Shown here one piece after another: positions 8,316-19,246 of a stretch of DNA of 64,000 bases (position 1 is its first letter; the number at the start of each line of letters is the position of its first letter). The position numbers were made by a program, and so were the translations under genes. Location of the stretch: contig JAJDCP010000011.1 in assembly GCA_029260765.1 (NCBI GenBank), forward strand, positions 124,001-188,000, read 5' to 3'. The notes beneath the pieces were generated by a model. That model was not told the DNA's origin, searched no databases, and saw only the letters and a program-made list of their open reading frames with translations. The stretch is from Planctomycetota bacterium. Lineage in GTDB: Bacteria > Planctomycetota > J058 > JAJDCP01.

Positions 8316-10322
8316 TCAGGCGTACTTGTCGCGCAGCTCGATGATCTTCTTGTCCAGCGGTACGCGGTCGATGTAGGGGTTGCCGCCGCCGAAGTCGTCC
8401 TGGGGATTGCGGCTGGTGGCCACGGGCAGGCGCGGGGCAAGCAGGTAGCTGGTCATGTACAGCTCGCCCGGGAAGGGACTGCCCATGAAGAAACTGAAGG
8501 ATGTGAACTTGTTGTTCGCATCGCCCTTGTCCGCATCTCCACTGTCCTTGTACTTCATGTCGAGCTTCTGGCGCCGTCCCCAGAAGTCCTTGGGCACGAT
8601 CTCGCCCTTGGAAACATTGCAGGTCGGCTTGCCGATCATCTTGGCATTGTCGATGTTGAAGTAGAAATCGTTGACCATGGTCAGCTCTTTCTCGTCGCTG
8701 CTGCCCTGGCGTTGGGTGAAGTTCGCGCGCACGTACATCAGGCAGTTGTTCCAGATCGGCGAGTAGTCTTCGCTCGCCTGGTTGGCGCGGATGTTGCCCA
8801 GAGCGGGCTCACCGTGGACACCCACCAGCTTCATCGCCCCGTCGAGGAAGTCGACACCGACCTTGATCCACCATTTCTTCACGTGGTCGTTGAAGCCCTT
8901 CTTGTCCCCAAACAGCTTGAAAATACGGTCCGCCTCTTTCTGGCACATGGCCGGATCCATCTGCACGTAGTCTGGCTCGCTGTACTTGAAGCGCGTGTGC
9001 AACAGATCGGCCAATTTCGAACCGGGATCGGTGTCCGCCGGCTTGAAGTAGTAGGTCAGGTCCAACGGACCACCCTTCGGGTTCTTGACGACATTGTCGG
9101 TCCAGGTGGTGCCGGACTTGACCTTGTAGTGGATCCAGTAGCTGAGGTTGAGCTTGGGCATGCTCCAGCTGTTGGGGCCCCCGACCTGAATGTAGTTGCC
9201 GGCGAATTCGGTCTGGATGAACTCGAGCTCGCTCTGGCTGAACTTCACGCTGTTGTGGGACTTGCCAGCCTTGTCGGGCTCTTTGAACATCATCGCCGCG
9301 GGGGCGGCGTTGTGGCAGTGGCCCGCCCAGCCAGGCTGCTTCGGACGGTAATGGCCGAGGTCTTTGTCTTCGTAGTAGGAGACCGCCGCCTTCTTCAGCA
9401 CTTCTGCGTGGCCTTTCGCCTTGCCGTCCTTGATCGCTTCGGCCCCACCGATCTCCCACCAGACCACCTCGTCTGCGTCCTTGCCAAACGCCTTGGCGTA
9501 GCGGTAGAGCACGGCGTTCTTGGTCTCGAAAGGCTCTTTCTGGTTCACGGGCCAATAGTAGAAGTGGTACGGGAAGAAGGGCGTATCATCCTTCTCGCGC
9601 GGGAAAGCCTCTTCGTAGTATTCGGCGTACACCTTGCCGGGCTTCGATGCCAGCACGTAGAACCACTTGTACTCACCCTGCTTGAGAAACACCGTCAGCT
9701 GCTTGTCGGCCTTGAGCTCTTCGGCGCTGCCAGTGGGTTTGCACTTCTCGTCCCGCTCCTTGAAGCCCTTGTACGGAGTCTTCAGATCGGGATGGAAGAG
9801 TGAGAGCTGGGCCTTGGAATCTGCGTGCACGATACGCAGCACTCCCCCACGCTTCGACGGCACGTACACCCGGGCCAGCGTACACGCGGGCAGATTGATC
9901 TTCGCGTCTCTCCCCAAGGGCAACTTGACGCACTTGAGCTTCAGCTTGACGGCGAGCTTTTTGCCCTGGGGATCACCGGTGTTGACCTTTTGGGCATCGG
10001 CCTCTTTGACCTGCGAGCTCAGCCAGCTTGTCTCCAGCGCCGCGCCGGGGGGGCTGCAGAAGAAGTGGTAGTCCGTGCCCTTGAACAGCTTGCCACCGAC
10101 CGCGTTGTCTTTGAGCTGCCAGGCATTCTCGAGCTTGAACTTTGCGCCGCCGGGCAAGCCGGTATAGACCCACCATTTCTTGGCGGGAATGTTCTCGAGC
10201 AGCGCGCCCTCGGTGTCGTTTTCCCAGGCATGCACATCGAGTGTGTAGCTGACGGGAAACAAGGTCGCATCCGCCGCGGGATCGGGCTTGGGCGTGTCAC
10301 TGTTCCATTCGAAGCCAGGCAT
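8316..10322 (-). CDS. large hypothetical protein with Cys-His-Asn motif (possible transglutaminase/papain-like fold)
   Basis: The product has 668 residues and no signal peptide. Residues about 15-150 resemble a beta-sandwich with paired cysteines. A striking motif GWAGHCHNAAPAAMMF centres on C336-H337-N338, in the style of transglutaminase-elicitor or papain-like thiol enzymes, where a Cys at the start of a helix is the nucleophile. Downstream are SYWIHYKVKSGTTWTDNV, a candidate for the catalytic His strand, and LMYVRANF. The enzyme assignment is inference; no alignment was possible. The start at 10322 has a GGGG run just upstream; a longer frame adds eight residues. It is co-directional with the 266-residue gene (22 bp gap). 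The lack of an export signal and the large size fit an effector delivered by a secretion machine, but none is encoded here. Confidence 0.65.
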   Translation of the reverse strand: MPGFEWNSDTPKPDPAADATLFPVSYTLDVHAWENDTEGALLENIPAKKWWVYTGLPGGAKFKLENAWQLKDNAVGGKLFKGTDYHFFCSPPGAALETSWLSSQVKEADAQKVNTGDPQGKKLAVKLKLKCVKLPLGRDAKINLPACTLARVYVPSKRGGVLRIVHADSKAQLSLFHPDLKTPYKGFKERDEKCKPTGSAEELKADKQLTVFLKQGEYKWFYVLASKPGKVYAEYYEEAFPREKDDTPFFPYHFYYWPVNQKEPFETKNAVLYRYAKAFGKDADEVVWWEIGGAEAIKDGKAKGHAEVLKKAAVSYYEDKDLGHYRPKQPGWAGHCHNAAPAAMMFKEPDKAGKSHNSVKFSQSELEFIQTEFAGNYIQVGGPNSWSMPKLNLSYWIHYKVKSGTTWTDNVVKNPKGGPLDLTYYFKPADTDPGSKLADLLHTRFKYSEPDYVQMDPAMCQKEADRIFKLFGDKKGFNDHVKKWWIKVGVDFLDGAMKLVGVHGEPALGNIRANQASEDYSPIWNNCLMYVRANFTQRQGSSDEKELTMVNDFYFNIDNAKMIGKPTCNVSKGEIVPKDFWGRRQKLDMKYKDSGDADKGDANNKFTSFSFFMGSPFPGELYMTSYLLAPRLPVATSRNPQDDFGGGNPYIDRVPLDKKIIELRDKYA

Positions 10323-10434
10323 GCATCCCCCTATCCGGCGACACAAGGTCGGGCACCGGCTTGCAGATCCGCTGAACTGAACTCTTCTGTTGCTCTTATT
10401 TTGACGCCAGGAACCTCAAAACACAACGGGCACG

Positions 10435-11418
10435 TCAGTTCGTGAGAGTCCAATCGATGTCGACGTGGATGCCGTTGTGGTCGGAGAGATCATTCCCGGC
10501 TGCATCGACGAATTCGTCGGCGATTCTCCAGAAAACGGCCTCGAGCAGAACATGGTCGCCCGAACGGAAAAGGACCCGATCGATCTTCTCTTGCATGCCG
10601 AGGTGGCGCGCGCTGTCTGTCAGCCCACAGACTTGCATGAAGTCGACCAACACCGGCTCGTCATCAGGATCAAAACCGCCCAGATTGGTGTCACCGGCGA
10701 CCAGAATCGCGCGGTTGGCCGACTGTGCCAGAATGTAGGTGGCCAGCTGCGCGAATTGATCGGTGCGTGCCTGCACATCTCCGGGAGCCCCGCCCGCATC
10801 GGCGTGCAGATTGTAGACATCGATCTCCACGCCGGGAGCGATCAGGTGGGTCGCGAATGAGAAGCCCTTCTCGGACAGGCAGTCATTGGCGTTGCTGAAG
10901 GTTCCAAAGCAGAACATCCACTTCTCGCGATAGAAACCGCTGAACGAGAAATCGGCGAAGCGGTTGAGCCCGTCGGGGCCCAGCGCCGTACTCGGTTGGC
11001 TGGTGATCGACTGGTAGGGATGGTAGGCATCCTGGGTCAACAGGGTGTTGTAGGCGAAGTCTTCCTGCACCAACACCATGTCATAGCTGTTCAGCAGCGG
11101 GCTGATCTGGGGGATGTTGACGGTCGGATTCGAGCCTGAGAGGCCCTGCGGCAGGCCCGCGACGTTGTAGGTCAACAGGCTGAAGCTGCCGCTGTCGAGC
11201 ACCACGACCGGAATGGGGGTGGGAGTCGGAGTCGGAGTCGGGGCCGGCGGCTGGGTGCTCGGCGGCTGGGTGCTCGGCGGCTGCGAGCTCGGCGGCTGCG
11301 AGCTCGGCGGCTGGGTGCTGGAGGCACTCGACCCTCCGGACCCCGACGAGCCCCCCTGGCTGCAACCGAGGAACACGCTGAGGCAGACTGCCAGACCGAC
11401 GAGACTGTGGCGCGCCAT
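10435..11418 (-). CDS. lipoprotein of the endonuclease/exonuclease/phosphatase (sphingomyelinase-like) family
   Basis: The product has 327 residues. A lipobox VFLGC follows a hydrophobic signal, so it is a lipid-anchored protein. A long low-complexity linker (STQPPSS repeats and PTPTPTP) precedes an EEP-fold domain. Metal and catalytic motifs are visible in order: LTYNVAGLP, VLVQEDF (metal-binding Glu), YNLHADAG, VAGDTNLGG (D-x-N), KIDRVLF and SDHNGIHVDI (catalytic Asp-His). Family members are Mg-dependent phosphodiesterases acting on phospholipids such as sphingomyelin, on inositol phosphates or on nucleic acids. The NLHADAG/QEDF combination is closest to secreted sphingomyelinase-C or cytolethal types, but substrate is not certain. 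ATG 11418 has TAGGAG upstream. Confidence 0.85.
   Translation of the reverse strand: MARHSLVGLAVCLSVFLGCSQGGSSGSGGSSASSTQPPSSQPPSSQPPSTQPPSTQPPAPTPTPTPTPIPVVVLDSGSFSLLTYNVAGLPQGLSGSNPTVNIPQISPLLNSYDMVLVQEDFAYNTLLTQDAYHPYQSITSQPSTALGPDGLNRFADFSFSGFYREKWMFCFGTFSNANDCLSEKGFSFATHLIAPGVEIDVYNLHADAGGAPGDVQARTDQFAQLATYILAQSANRAILVAGDTNLGGFDPDDEPVLVDFMQVCGLTDSARHLGMQEKIDRVLFRSGDHVLLEAVFWRIADEFVDAAGNDLSDHNGIHVDIDWTLTN
11246..11320 (+). repeat. 15-bp tandem repeat, five units, in lipoprotein linker
   Basis: Five 15-bp units (GGCGGCTGSGWGCTC-type on the plus strand) encode the (S/T)QPPS repeats of the minus-strand lipoprotein. Beside them, at about 11224-11240, a GGAGTC hexamer repeat encodes PTPTP. 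Unit lengths are multiples of three, so slippage changes only linker length. Confidence 0.85.
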
Positions 11419-11511
11419 GCAGAACTCCTAACAACATGGATCAGGCCGAATGTGCCACAAACCAGCACACTCCGCAAGACCTGACCAGGTCCAGCGACGA
11501 GTTTTCGGCGC

Positions 11512-12729
11512 TCAGGAGGCATCACCGAGCAAACGGGCCACGCGTTTGCGTTGGCCAGACTCCGAGTCGATGGAGTTCATCTTCGCGTTGCCCGCCAGAG
11601 CTGCGCAGATGAAGCGGCTCATCTCTTCAGCGGCCTGCTCAAGCTGCGCCGCAAAAGGATCTTTACCGGAGGAAAATGTGCGAACAACCGCGCGACCCTC
11701 GTCAGGATCCCAGTCCCACATCCCTACCCACTCACTGCCATGGAACAGGGGACGCAGCCACATCCACTTCAGTTCGCCGATGGCCTGGCTGCTGCTGCCT
11801 CTCGTCGGCAACTCGCGGCCATGGTGTTGCGGCGCGCAGAAAAGCCGCGGCGCGTCTCGCAGAGCGTGCAGGTTGTCCAACGAGGCGAGCAGCCGGACTC
11901 CTTCGGGCTCAGGTGATGCGTCCAGCCTGGCGAGCCCATCATGCGCCATCCAGACGGGCTCGTCCCTGCCTTCCATCGCCAACTCGAGCAACTCGAGAGT
12001 CTTCAGGGCCTTGCCCGCCACACGTTTTCCCAACCCACTCCAACCGACAAACTCGGTCAGGGTGGCCGGGGCCGCCCAGGCAAAGTAGCGACGGGCCAAC
12101 GCCTGGGCCCGCTTGTGCTCGTCCTCCAGAGCCTCGCTGCTCGCCAACGGATCGCGCTCGGGGAGGCTCCACAGCAGCTTCTCGCTTGCCAGCTCGTTGT
12201 TGGCCAGGCGCCGTTGCACCCGCCCCTCTCCCTCGAGCAAGCGCAGGCAGGCGGGCAGGGCCGTCGAATGCCCCCGTTTCTTACCCGCCGGCCCCAGGCT
12301 TCGGGCGAGCTCAGCCGGCAGCCGTGCACGCAGCTGTTGCGGCCTCTGCGGCCCGTGCTCGAGAGCTTCCAAGACGGCCGCCTCGAGCGTAGGCAGCTCT
12401 TCTGCGCTGACCCCTGCCTGGGAGAGCTCGCGCAGGCTGCGTTTGCGGTAGTGGGCGTCGGCGACCCGCAGGGCCAGGGGCACGTCTTCCGCCGGCAGCA
12501 GCCAGATGCAGTTGCGCACCCCCGGCACGACGCGCAGCTGATCCGATGCCAGCAACGAACGGATGGTCTCGGGGCTCTCGGCGCAGCGGGCTGCCAGACT
12601 CAGGTAGCTGGAGATGCCCCCCAGGTTGCGCATCCAGCCGCCTGGCACAGACGCGGCCGGAGCTCCCCCAGCAAATCGTTGGCCGGAAAACCAGGCGCGC
12701 CGGGCTTCGACAAGTGTCAGGCGTCGCAT
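11512..12729 (-). CDS. winged-helix DNA-binding domain protein (AlkZ/YcaQ-like, PF06224)
   Basis: The 405-residue protein matches the HTH_42 fold of AlkZ-like DNA glycosylases: an N-terminal LTLVEARRAWFSGQRF, a central GVRNCIWLLPAEDVPLAL, ARRYFAWAAPATLTEFVGWSGL (the typical A-x-P-A/T-x-x-E/D-x-x-x-W-x-G block), and SLDNLHALRD, LFHGSEWVGMWDWD near the C-terminus. Active AlkZ-type enzymes carry QxQ or QxD near residue 37; here the equivalent stretch reads MRNLGGISSYLSLAAR with no Gln pair, so glycosylase activity is doubtful. It lies 6 bp after the universal stress protein gene on the same strand and is likely co-transcribed. Role: possibly DNA lesion recognition. Confidence 0.75.
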   Translation of the reverse strand: MRRLTLVEARRAWFSGQRFAGGAPAASVPGGWMRNLGGISSYLSLAARCAESPETIRSLLASDQLRVVPGVRNCIWLLPAEDVPLALRVADAHYRKRSLRELSQAGVSAEELPTLEAAVLEALEHGPQRPQQLRARLPAELARSLGPAGKKRGHSTALPACLRLLEGEGRVQRRLANNELASEKLLWSLPERDPLASSEALEDEHKRAQALARRYFAWAAPATLTEFVGWSGLGKRVAGKALKTLELLELAMEGRDEPVWMAHDGLARLDASPEPEGVRLLASLDNLHALRDAPRLFCAPQHHGRELPTRGSSSQAIGELKWMWLRPLFHGSEWVGMWDWDPDEGRAVVRTFSSGKDPFAAQLEQAAEEMSRFICAALAGNAKMNSIDSESGQRKRVARLLGDAS

Positions 12730-12735
12730 CTGTTC

Positions 12736-13551
12736 TCAAGCCCCGGGAAGATGTGGGACGGTCAGCACCGGACAATGCGCGTTGCGCACAACCTTGTCAG
12801 CGACGCTGCCCAACACCCAGCGATCGAGCCCGGTGCGGCCATGGGTTCCCGTCACGATCAAACCAGTATCGAGGGCCTTTGCCCGCGCCACGATCGCCTC
12901 CCAGGGCTTGCCCACTGCCACCTCGCGCGTGATGACCAGGGTCTCTTCGCTGTCGATCGAGCTCAGACCAGCTTCGGCCTCAGCACGCGCGGCGTCATAG
13001 AAGGCGCTGAGTGCCTCTTCCCCTTCGTGCTCATCAGGCTGGGGCACCACGTGCAGAATTGCCAGCTTGCAGCCAAAGCCCACAGCCAGGTAGATCGCCA
13101 TCCGACGCGCCGACTGACTGGTCGGGGTCAAGTCGGTGGCGATGAGTATGCTCAGAGGAGGAATCTTGTCCTCGTCACCGCGCATCACCCAGACCGGGCA
13201 CTTCGCGTGACGCACCAACTTCTCCGCCACGCTGCCCAGCAGCGCGCGCTCGACGCCCGTGCGTCCGTGGCTGCCGCACAAGATCACATCGACCGCATTG
13301 TCGCGGGCGAAATCGATCGACGCGTACGCGGCATGGCCCACCTCGATGTGGCGCGAGATGTCGGCGAGGGCACCCTGGTTGTGCTCTTCGACAAACTCCA
13401 TCAGCCGCGTCTCGGAGGCCGGATCGAACTCGCGGATATGCAAGACGCTCAGGTGCGCTCCAAAGATACGTGCCAGGCGGATCCCCACCTGCAGCGCGTG
13501 GGCAGAAAAGCTCGAAAAGTCCACCGGACAAAGGATGTGGCGGATACGCAT
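12736..13551 (-). CDS. tandem universal stress protein (two UspA domains)
   Basis: The product has 271 residues and two complete USP domains (about 1-140 and 148-267). Each begins with the usual strand (RHILCPVDFSSFS; SILIATDLTPTS) and ends with the ATP-binding G-x2-G-x9-G-S signature: GSHGRTGVERALLGSVAEK and GTHGRTGLDRWVLGSVADK, each followed by CPV. USPs are cytoplasmic ATP-binding stress proteins. ATG 13551 follows a GAGGG site. It is 27 bp downstream of the HMG-CoA lyase gene in the same orientation, so it could be expressed with the leucine-breakdown genes. Confidence 0.92.
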   Translation of the reverse strand: MRIRHILCPVDFSSFSAHALQVGIRLARIFGAHLSVLHIREFDPASETRLMEFVEEHNQGALADISRHIEVGHAAYASIDFARDNAVDVILCGSHGRTGVERALLGSVAEKLVRHAKCPVWVMRGDEDKIPPLSILIATDLTPTSQSARRMAIYLAVGFGCKLAILHVVPQPDEHEGEEALSAFYDAARAEAEAGLSSIDSEETLVITREVAVGKPWEAIVARAKALDTGLIVTGTHGRTGLDRWVLGSVADKVVRNAHCPVLTVPHLPGA

Positions 13552-13578
13552 GGCGCGGCCCTCACTGTTGATGTGCTG

Positions 13579-14490
13579 TCAGTACACCGAGCTTTTCCGG
13601 TTCAACGCCTGAAACACCCGGCTGACGGGCTCGAGTCCCATCGTGTCCCTTACGAATCGGCCTGCCTCGAGCAACCGCTGCAGGTCGACCCCCGTCTCTA
13701 TTCCCATACCGTCGAGCATGTAGACGACATCCTCGGTGGCGACATTCCCTGAAGCCGAACGTGCATACGGGCAGCCGCCCAAGCCCGTGACGGAAGCGTC
13801 CACCACTGACAATCCCAACTCGAGGACCGCCAGGATGTTGGCCAGGGCCTGACCGTAGGTGTCGTGGAAGTGCGCGGCCAGCCGCCCGATCGGTACGACC
13901 TCGGCCACCTGCTTGACCATACGTTGGGCCTTGGCGGGCGTGCCCACGCCGATCGTGTCTCCGAGCGAGATCTCGTAGCAGCCCATCGCATCCAGGGCTT
14001 CGACGACTTTGACCACTTCGGGAACGGGGACCTCGCCCTGGTACGGGCAGCCCAGCACGCAAGAGATGTACCCCCGCACGCGGATGCCGCGCTCGCGCGC
14101 CGCGTTGCAGACCTTTTCCAACCGCTCGAAGCTCTCTTCAACCGTGCAGTTGGTGTTTTTCATCGAGAAGGTGTCCGAAGCCGCCGCGAACACCGCGATC
14201 TCGGTGGCACCGGCGTCACAAGCGACCTGAAAGCCCTTCAAGTTCGGGACCAGGCAACTGTAGACGACGTTGTCGCGGCGGGCGATGCCCTCCATCACCT
14301 CACGGCAATCAGCCATCTGCGGCACCCAGCGCGGCGACACGAAACTGGTCGCCTCGATCACGGGCAGTCCCGCAGCGGAGAGCGCCTCGATCAGGTGCAG
14401 CTTCTGGGCAGTGGGGATGAAGGACTTCAGGTTCTGCAACCCGTCCCGCGGCGAGACCTCGACCAGCTTGACATGGCTGGGAAGGCCCAT
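13579..14490 (-). CDS. mvaB: Hydroxymethylglutaryl-CoA lyase
   Basis: It splits HMG-CoA into acetoacetate and acetyl-CoA, the last step of leucine breakdown. The 303-residue protein shows VEVSPRDGLQN (metal-binding Asp and catalytic Arg), EATSFVSPRWVPQMAD, CVLGCPYQGEV, the metal ligands AAHFHDTYGQALAN, and the family signature loop DASVTGLGGCPYARSASGN with the active-site Cys. The start codon shares one base with the stop of the upstream carboxylase gene (TGATG), showing translational coupling. An adjacent in-frame GTG at 14493 is possible. Together with the two carboxylase subunits it forms a methylcrotonyl-CoA to acetoacetate module; isovaleryl-CoA dehydrogenase and methylglutaconyl-CoA hydratase are not in the window. 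Confidence 0.95.
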   Translation of the reverse strand: MGLPSHVKLVEVSPRDGLQNLKSFIPTAQKLHLIEALSAAGLPVIEATSFVSPRWVPQMADCREVMEGIARRDNVVYSCLVPNLKGFQVACDAGATEIAVFAAASDTFSMKNTNCTVEESFERLEKVCNAARERGIRVRGYISCVLGCPYQGEVPVPEVVKVVEALDAMGCYEISLGDTIGVGTPAKAQRMVKQVAEVVPIGRLAAHFHDTYGQALANILAVLELGLSVVDASVTGLGGCPYARSASGNVATEDVVYMLDGMGIETGVDLQRLLEAGRFVRDTMGLEPVSRVFQALNRKSSVY

Positions 14491-16496
14491 CACGCGCCTT
14501 TTTCGCTGCCACTGGCGGCGAAGGCGACGAGCACGACCCCCTCTTCGACCAGGGCCCCGACCGGGAAGTGCAGGGCCTCGACCACGCCGTCGGCAGGTGC
14601 GGACACAGTATGCTCCATCTTCATCGCCTCGAGGATCAAGAGCGGCTGGCCGCGCGTCACCGCGGCCCCCACCTCCACAAGCACCTCGATGATGCGTCCG
14701 GGCATGGGCGACGTCAAGGACCCAGCCGTATCGTCAACATGGGCGACGCTGGCCAGCGGGTCTATATGGGTCAGCGTATGCACCCGATGCTGCAACATCA
14801 CTGTGCGTTGCTGCGCCTGTGCCACGACTGTGGCGCGTTGCCGTGCGCCATCGAGGGAGAAGACCAGCTCATGATCTTCGAGCCGCGCGCGGGCTTCGTA
14901 GCGTCCCCCAGGCAGCGCCAACTGGTAGCATCCTCCGCCGAGGTACGCCACTTCGACTTCGGGTCCCTCTTCAAAAGCCACCCGCTCCGAGGCCTGGTCG
15001 TTGAGGCGCCAGCCCTCCGCCAGCGTCCAGGGAGACCTCGGATCGCAGCTCTGGGCCGCGCGCTCCTTGGCGACCTGTGCGCGCTCGAGCAGCAGATGCA
15101 ACACCGCCGCAGCCAGCACCGGATCGTCGGCGGGACGCTGCTCAGGAATCAGATCGTCGCGGTTCCGGGCGATGAAATCGGTGGTCACCGAGCCCGCAGC
15201 GAACTCCGGATGGTTCGCCACCGCGTACAGGAACGCCAGGTTGGTGCACAAGCCCGCGATGCGGGTCTGGTCCAGCGCCCGCCGCAATCGGCGCAGCGCC
15301 AACGCACGGCTCGCGTCCCAAACGACCAACTTGGCCAGCATCGGGTCGTAGTGCACGCTGATCCGATCGCGGGCCTGCACGCCTGTCTCTACACGCAGAT
15401 ACGGCGAGGCCTCGGGCCACTCGAGGTGCTCGATCCAACCACTGGCGGGCAGGAAGTCACGGCCGGGATCCTCGGCGTAGAGGCGCACTTCTATGGCGTG
15501 GCCTTTGATCTCGAGCTCGTCCTGACTGTGCGGAAGCGGCTCGCCCGAGGCCACCTGCAGCTGCCAGGCGACCAGATCCTGGCCGGTCACCATCTCGGTC
15601 ACCGGATGCTCGACCTGCAGCCGCGTGTTCATCTCCATGAAGTAGAAGTTCTCGTCGGCATCGGCGATGAACTCCACCGTGCCCGCGCCGACATAGTCGA
15701 TCGCCCGAGCCGCCTCGACCGCGGCGGTCCCCAGGCGCGTGCGCATCGCCTGGGAGATACCGGGTGCCGGCGCTTCCTCGACGACTTTCTGATGCCGGCG
15801 CTGCACCGAGCAGTCGCGCTCAAACAGGTGCACGACCTGGCCATGGCTGTCGGCGAAGACCTGCACCTCGATGTGGCGCGGGCCGAGAATGTACTTCTCG
15901 AGCAGCATGCGCTGGTCACCGAAGGCTTTCTGCGACTCACGCCGCGCGCCGGTCAAGGCCGCCTCGAGATCTTCGGCCCGGTCGACCCGGCGCATCCCCT
16001 TGCCACCACCCCCGGCGCTGGCCTTGAGCAGCACGGGGTAACCCGTCCGCTCGGCCTCGGCCAGGAAGCGCTCGAGGCTCTGGTCTTCCCCCTCATAGCC
16101 GGGCACCACGGGCACACCTGCCGCACGCATGCGCGTCTTGGCCGCGCTCTTGTCACCCATCGCCCGGATCGCCTCGGCCGGCGGACCGACGAACACCAGG
16201 CCCGCCTCGACCACCGCCTGGGCAAAGGCCGCATTCTCGCTGAGGAAGCCATAGCCCGGGTGGATGGCCTGCGCCCCGGTGCGCTGCGCCAGCGCGATCA
16301 AGCGATCGCCGACCAGGTAGCTCTCCGCCGCGGGAGCCGGCCCGATGGGATGGGCCTCGTCAGCCATCTGGCCATGCAGCGCGTACTGGTCTGCCTCCGA
16401 ATAGACCGCCACAGTCCGCACGCCAAAGCGCCGGCAGCTGCGGATGATGCGGCAGGCGATCTCTCCGCGGTTGGCGATCAGGATCTTCTCGAACAT
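14490..16496 (-). CDS. mccA: Biotin-dependent acyl-CoA (methylcrotonyl-CoA type) carboxylase, alpha subunit
   Basis: The 668-residue protein combines biotin carboxylase (1-450) and biotinyl carrier domain (about 590-665). Visible motifs are EKILIANRGEIACRI, the ATP-grasp glycine loop KASAGGGGKGMRRV, EKYILGPRHIEVQVF, the FERDCSVQRRHQKVVEEAP block, FMEMNTRLQVEHPVTE, and the biotinylation site EAMKMEH with K626. The middle (about 450-590) is the BT-like linker seen in mcc/pcc alpha subunits. Adjacency to HMG-CoA lyase and to a beta subunit of the methylcrotonyl type favours methylcrotonyl-CoA as substrate over propionyl- or geranyl-CoA. ATG 16496 follows GAGGAG; 8 bp separate it from the beta subunit stop. 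Confidence 0.93.
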   Translation of the reverse strand: MFEKILIANRGEIACRIIRSCRRFGVRTVAVYSEADQYALHGQMADEAHPIGPAPAAESYLVGDRLIALAQRTGAQAIHPGYGFLSENAAFAQAVVEAGLVFVGPPAEAIRAMGDKSAAKTRMRAAGVPVVPGYEGEDQSLERFLAEAERTGYPVLLKASAGGGGKGMRRVDRAEDLEAALTGARRESQKAFGDQRMLLEKYILGPRHIEVQVFADSHGQVVHLFERDCSVQRRHQKVVEEAPAPGISQAMRTRLGTAAVEAARAIDYVGAGTVEFIADADENFYFMEMNTRLQVEHPVTEMVTGQDLVAWQLQVASGEPLPHSQDELEIKGHAIEVRLYAEDPGRDFLPASGWIEHLEWPEASPYLRVETGVQARDRISVHYDPMLAKLVVWDASRALALRRLRRALDQTRIAGLCTNLAFLYAVANHPEFAAGSVTTDFIARNRDDLIPEQRPADDPVLAAAVLHLLLERAQVAKERAAQSCDPRSPWTLAEGWRLNDQASERVAFEEGPEVEVAYLGGGCYQLALPGGRYEARARLEDHELVFSLDGARQRATVVAQAQQRTVMLQHRVHTLTHIDPLASVAHVDDTAGSLTSPMPGRIIEVLVEVGAAVTRGQPLLILEAMKMEHTVSAPADGVVEALHFPVGALVEEGVVLVAFAASGSEKGA

Positions 16497-16504
16497 GGCA
16501 CTCC

Positions 16505-18112
<1,608 letters not shown>

Positions 18113-18128
18113 TCGGCTCCCCTTCCGC

Positions 18129-19196
18129 TCAGTCTCGCGCCAAACGCTCGAGCACGGCTTTGATGATCAAGGGCCAGGCGATGGTGGCGTCGGCGGGCAC
18201 CTCGACCCACTCGCCCCCCTCCGCGCGCGGCACGAATTTGCCCCACGACACTCCCTCGGCATAGGTGCAGCCCGACAGACCGCCCCAATGCACTGGTTCG
18301 GGGCAGATGCGGATGCCGCTGTGGAAGCGGAAGAAAGCCCCGAGCTCAGGATCGATACGGTCTGAGATCACATCGAGGTAGGGACCGATCTGCTGTGCCC
18401 AGTTGCGCGGCACACCTCCCCCGATGGTGAAGATGCCGGCCTTGTCGCAAGCGAGGATCCAGCGTGCATAGTGCTCGAGGTCGAGCAACGGGTTGAAGCC
18501 CAGGGGCGTCTTGCCGGCCCTCTGGCGCTTGATGTTGACGATCCCCAGCTCGAGCCCCAACTCCGAATCGCTGAAGGCCGGGATGTAGATCGGCACGTTG
18601 TGCTTGTAGGCCGCGCTGAGGATGCCGCGCCCGGGCTGTGTCTCTGCCAGATAGCGGCCGAGCATCCGGCAGGTGCTCTCGCTGCACCAGACCTCCTGCT
18701 CGTCGCCATGGAGCGCAAAGGCCTTCTCCGTGATGGCCTGTACGCTGTCGAGGTTGGACTCGAGCTCCAGAGTGTCGTAGACGCGGTTGTAGCCTTTGTG
18801 GTAGAGCGCCGCATCCGTCTCGGCAGGTGCCTCGAAGTGCTTCATGCCGGCATTCTCGACAAAGCCGTGGCAGACCAAAGCACCCGTCGACACGATGGCG
18901 TGCACCATGCCGCTTTCGATCATGTCGCAGATCACCAGCCCCATCTTGGCGACCGTCATCGCCCCCGAGAGCGTCAGCACCACGCGCATGGAGGAGTCGC
19001 GCACCATCGCCTCGAACAGTCGCGCCGCCTTCCCCACAGTACGGCCGCCGAACGCCGTGTGCTCCATCGCCGCGACCAGCTCGGAGACCCCCGAGACCGC
19101 CTGCAGATCGAGAGGCTGCAACGGAGTGAGCCCTTCGCCGCGGCCATAGGCCTGCGGATTGCGTCCCAGCTGCTCTTTGTTGCACCTCGGTTCCAT
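18129..19196 (-). CDS. Deoxyhypusine-synthase-like protein (possible homospermidine synthase)
   Basis: The 355-residue protein belongs to the deoxyhypusine synthase family: [80 protein letters not shown] and the active-site EGVSWGK, where K320 aligns with the lysine that carries the aminobutyl group in the human enzyme. In archaea and eukaryotes this enzyme modifies eIF5A using spermidine; bacteria have no eIF5A, and bacterial relatives are thought to make homospermidine or another polyamine. A metabolic role in polyamines is therefore more likely. ATG 19196 has AAGGAG upstream. It sits in the same run as the leucine genes, but a functional link is not obvious. Confidence 0.9.
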   Translation of the reverse strand: MEPRCNKEQLGRNPQAYGRGEGLTPLQPLDLQAVSGVSELVAAMEHTAFGGRTVGKAARLFEAMVRDSSMRVVLTLSGAMTVAKMGLVICDMIESGMVHAIVSTGALVCHGFVENAGMKHFEAPAETDAALYHKGYNRVYDTLELESNLDSVQAITEKAFALHGDEQEVWCSESTCRMLGRYLAETQPGRGILSAAYKHNVPIYIPAFSDSELGLELGIVNIKRQRAGKTPLGFNPLLDLEHYARWILACDKAGIFTIGGGVPRNWAQQIGPYLDVISDRIDPELGAFFRFHSGIRICPEPVHWGGLSGCTYAEGVSWGKFVPRAEGGEWVEVPADATIAWPLIIKAVLERLARD

Positions 19197-19246
19197 GGTT
19201 TCTCCTTCGGACTCCGAAGAGGGCTGGCCAGATACGACCAAAAGTC

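Noticed and set aside
18129..19196. evidence for an eIF5A hypusination pathway
   Set aside because: Bacteria lack eIF5A and no deoxyhypusine hydroxylase or target is present; a polyamine-synthesis role is more likely.
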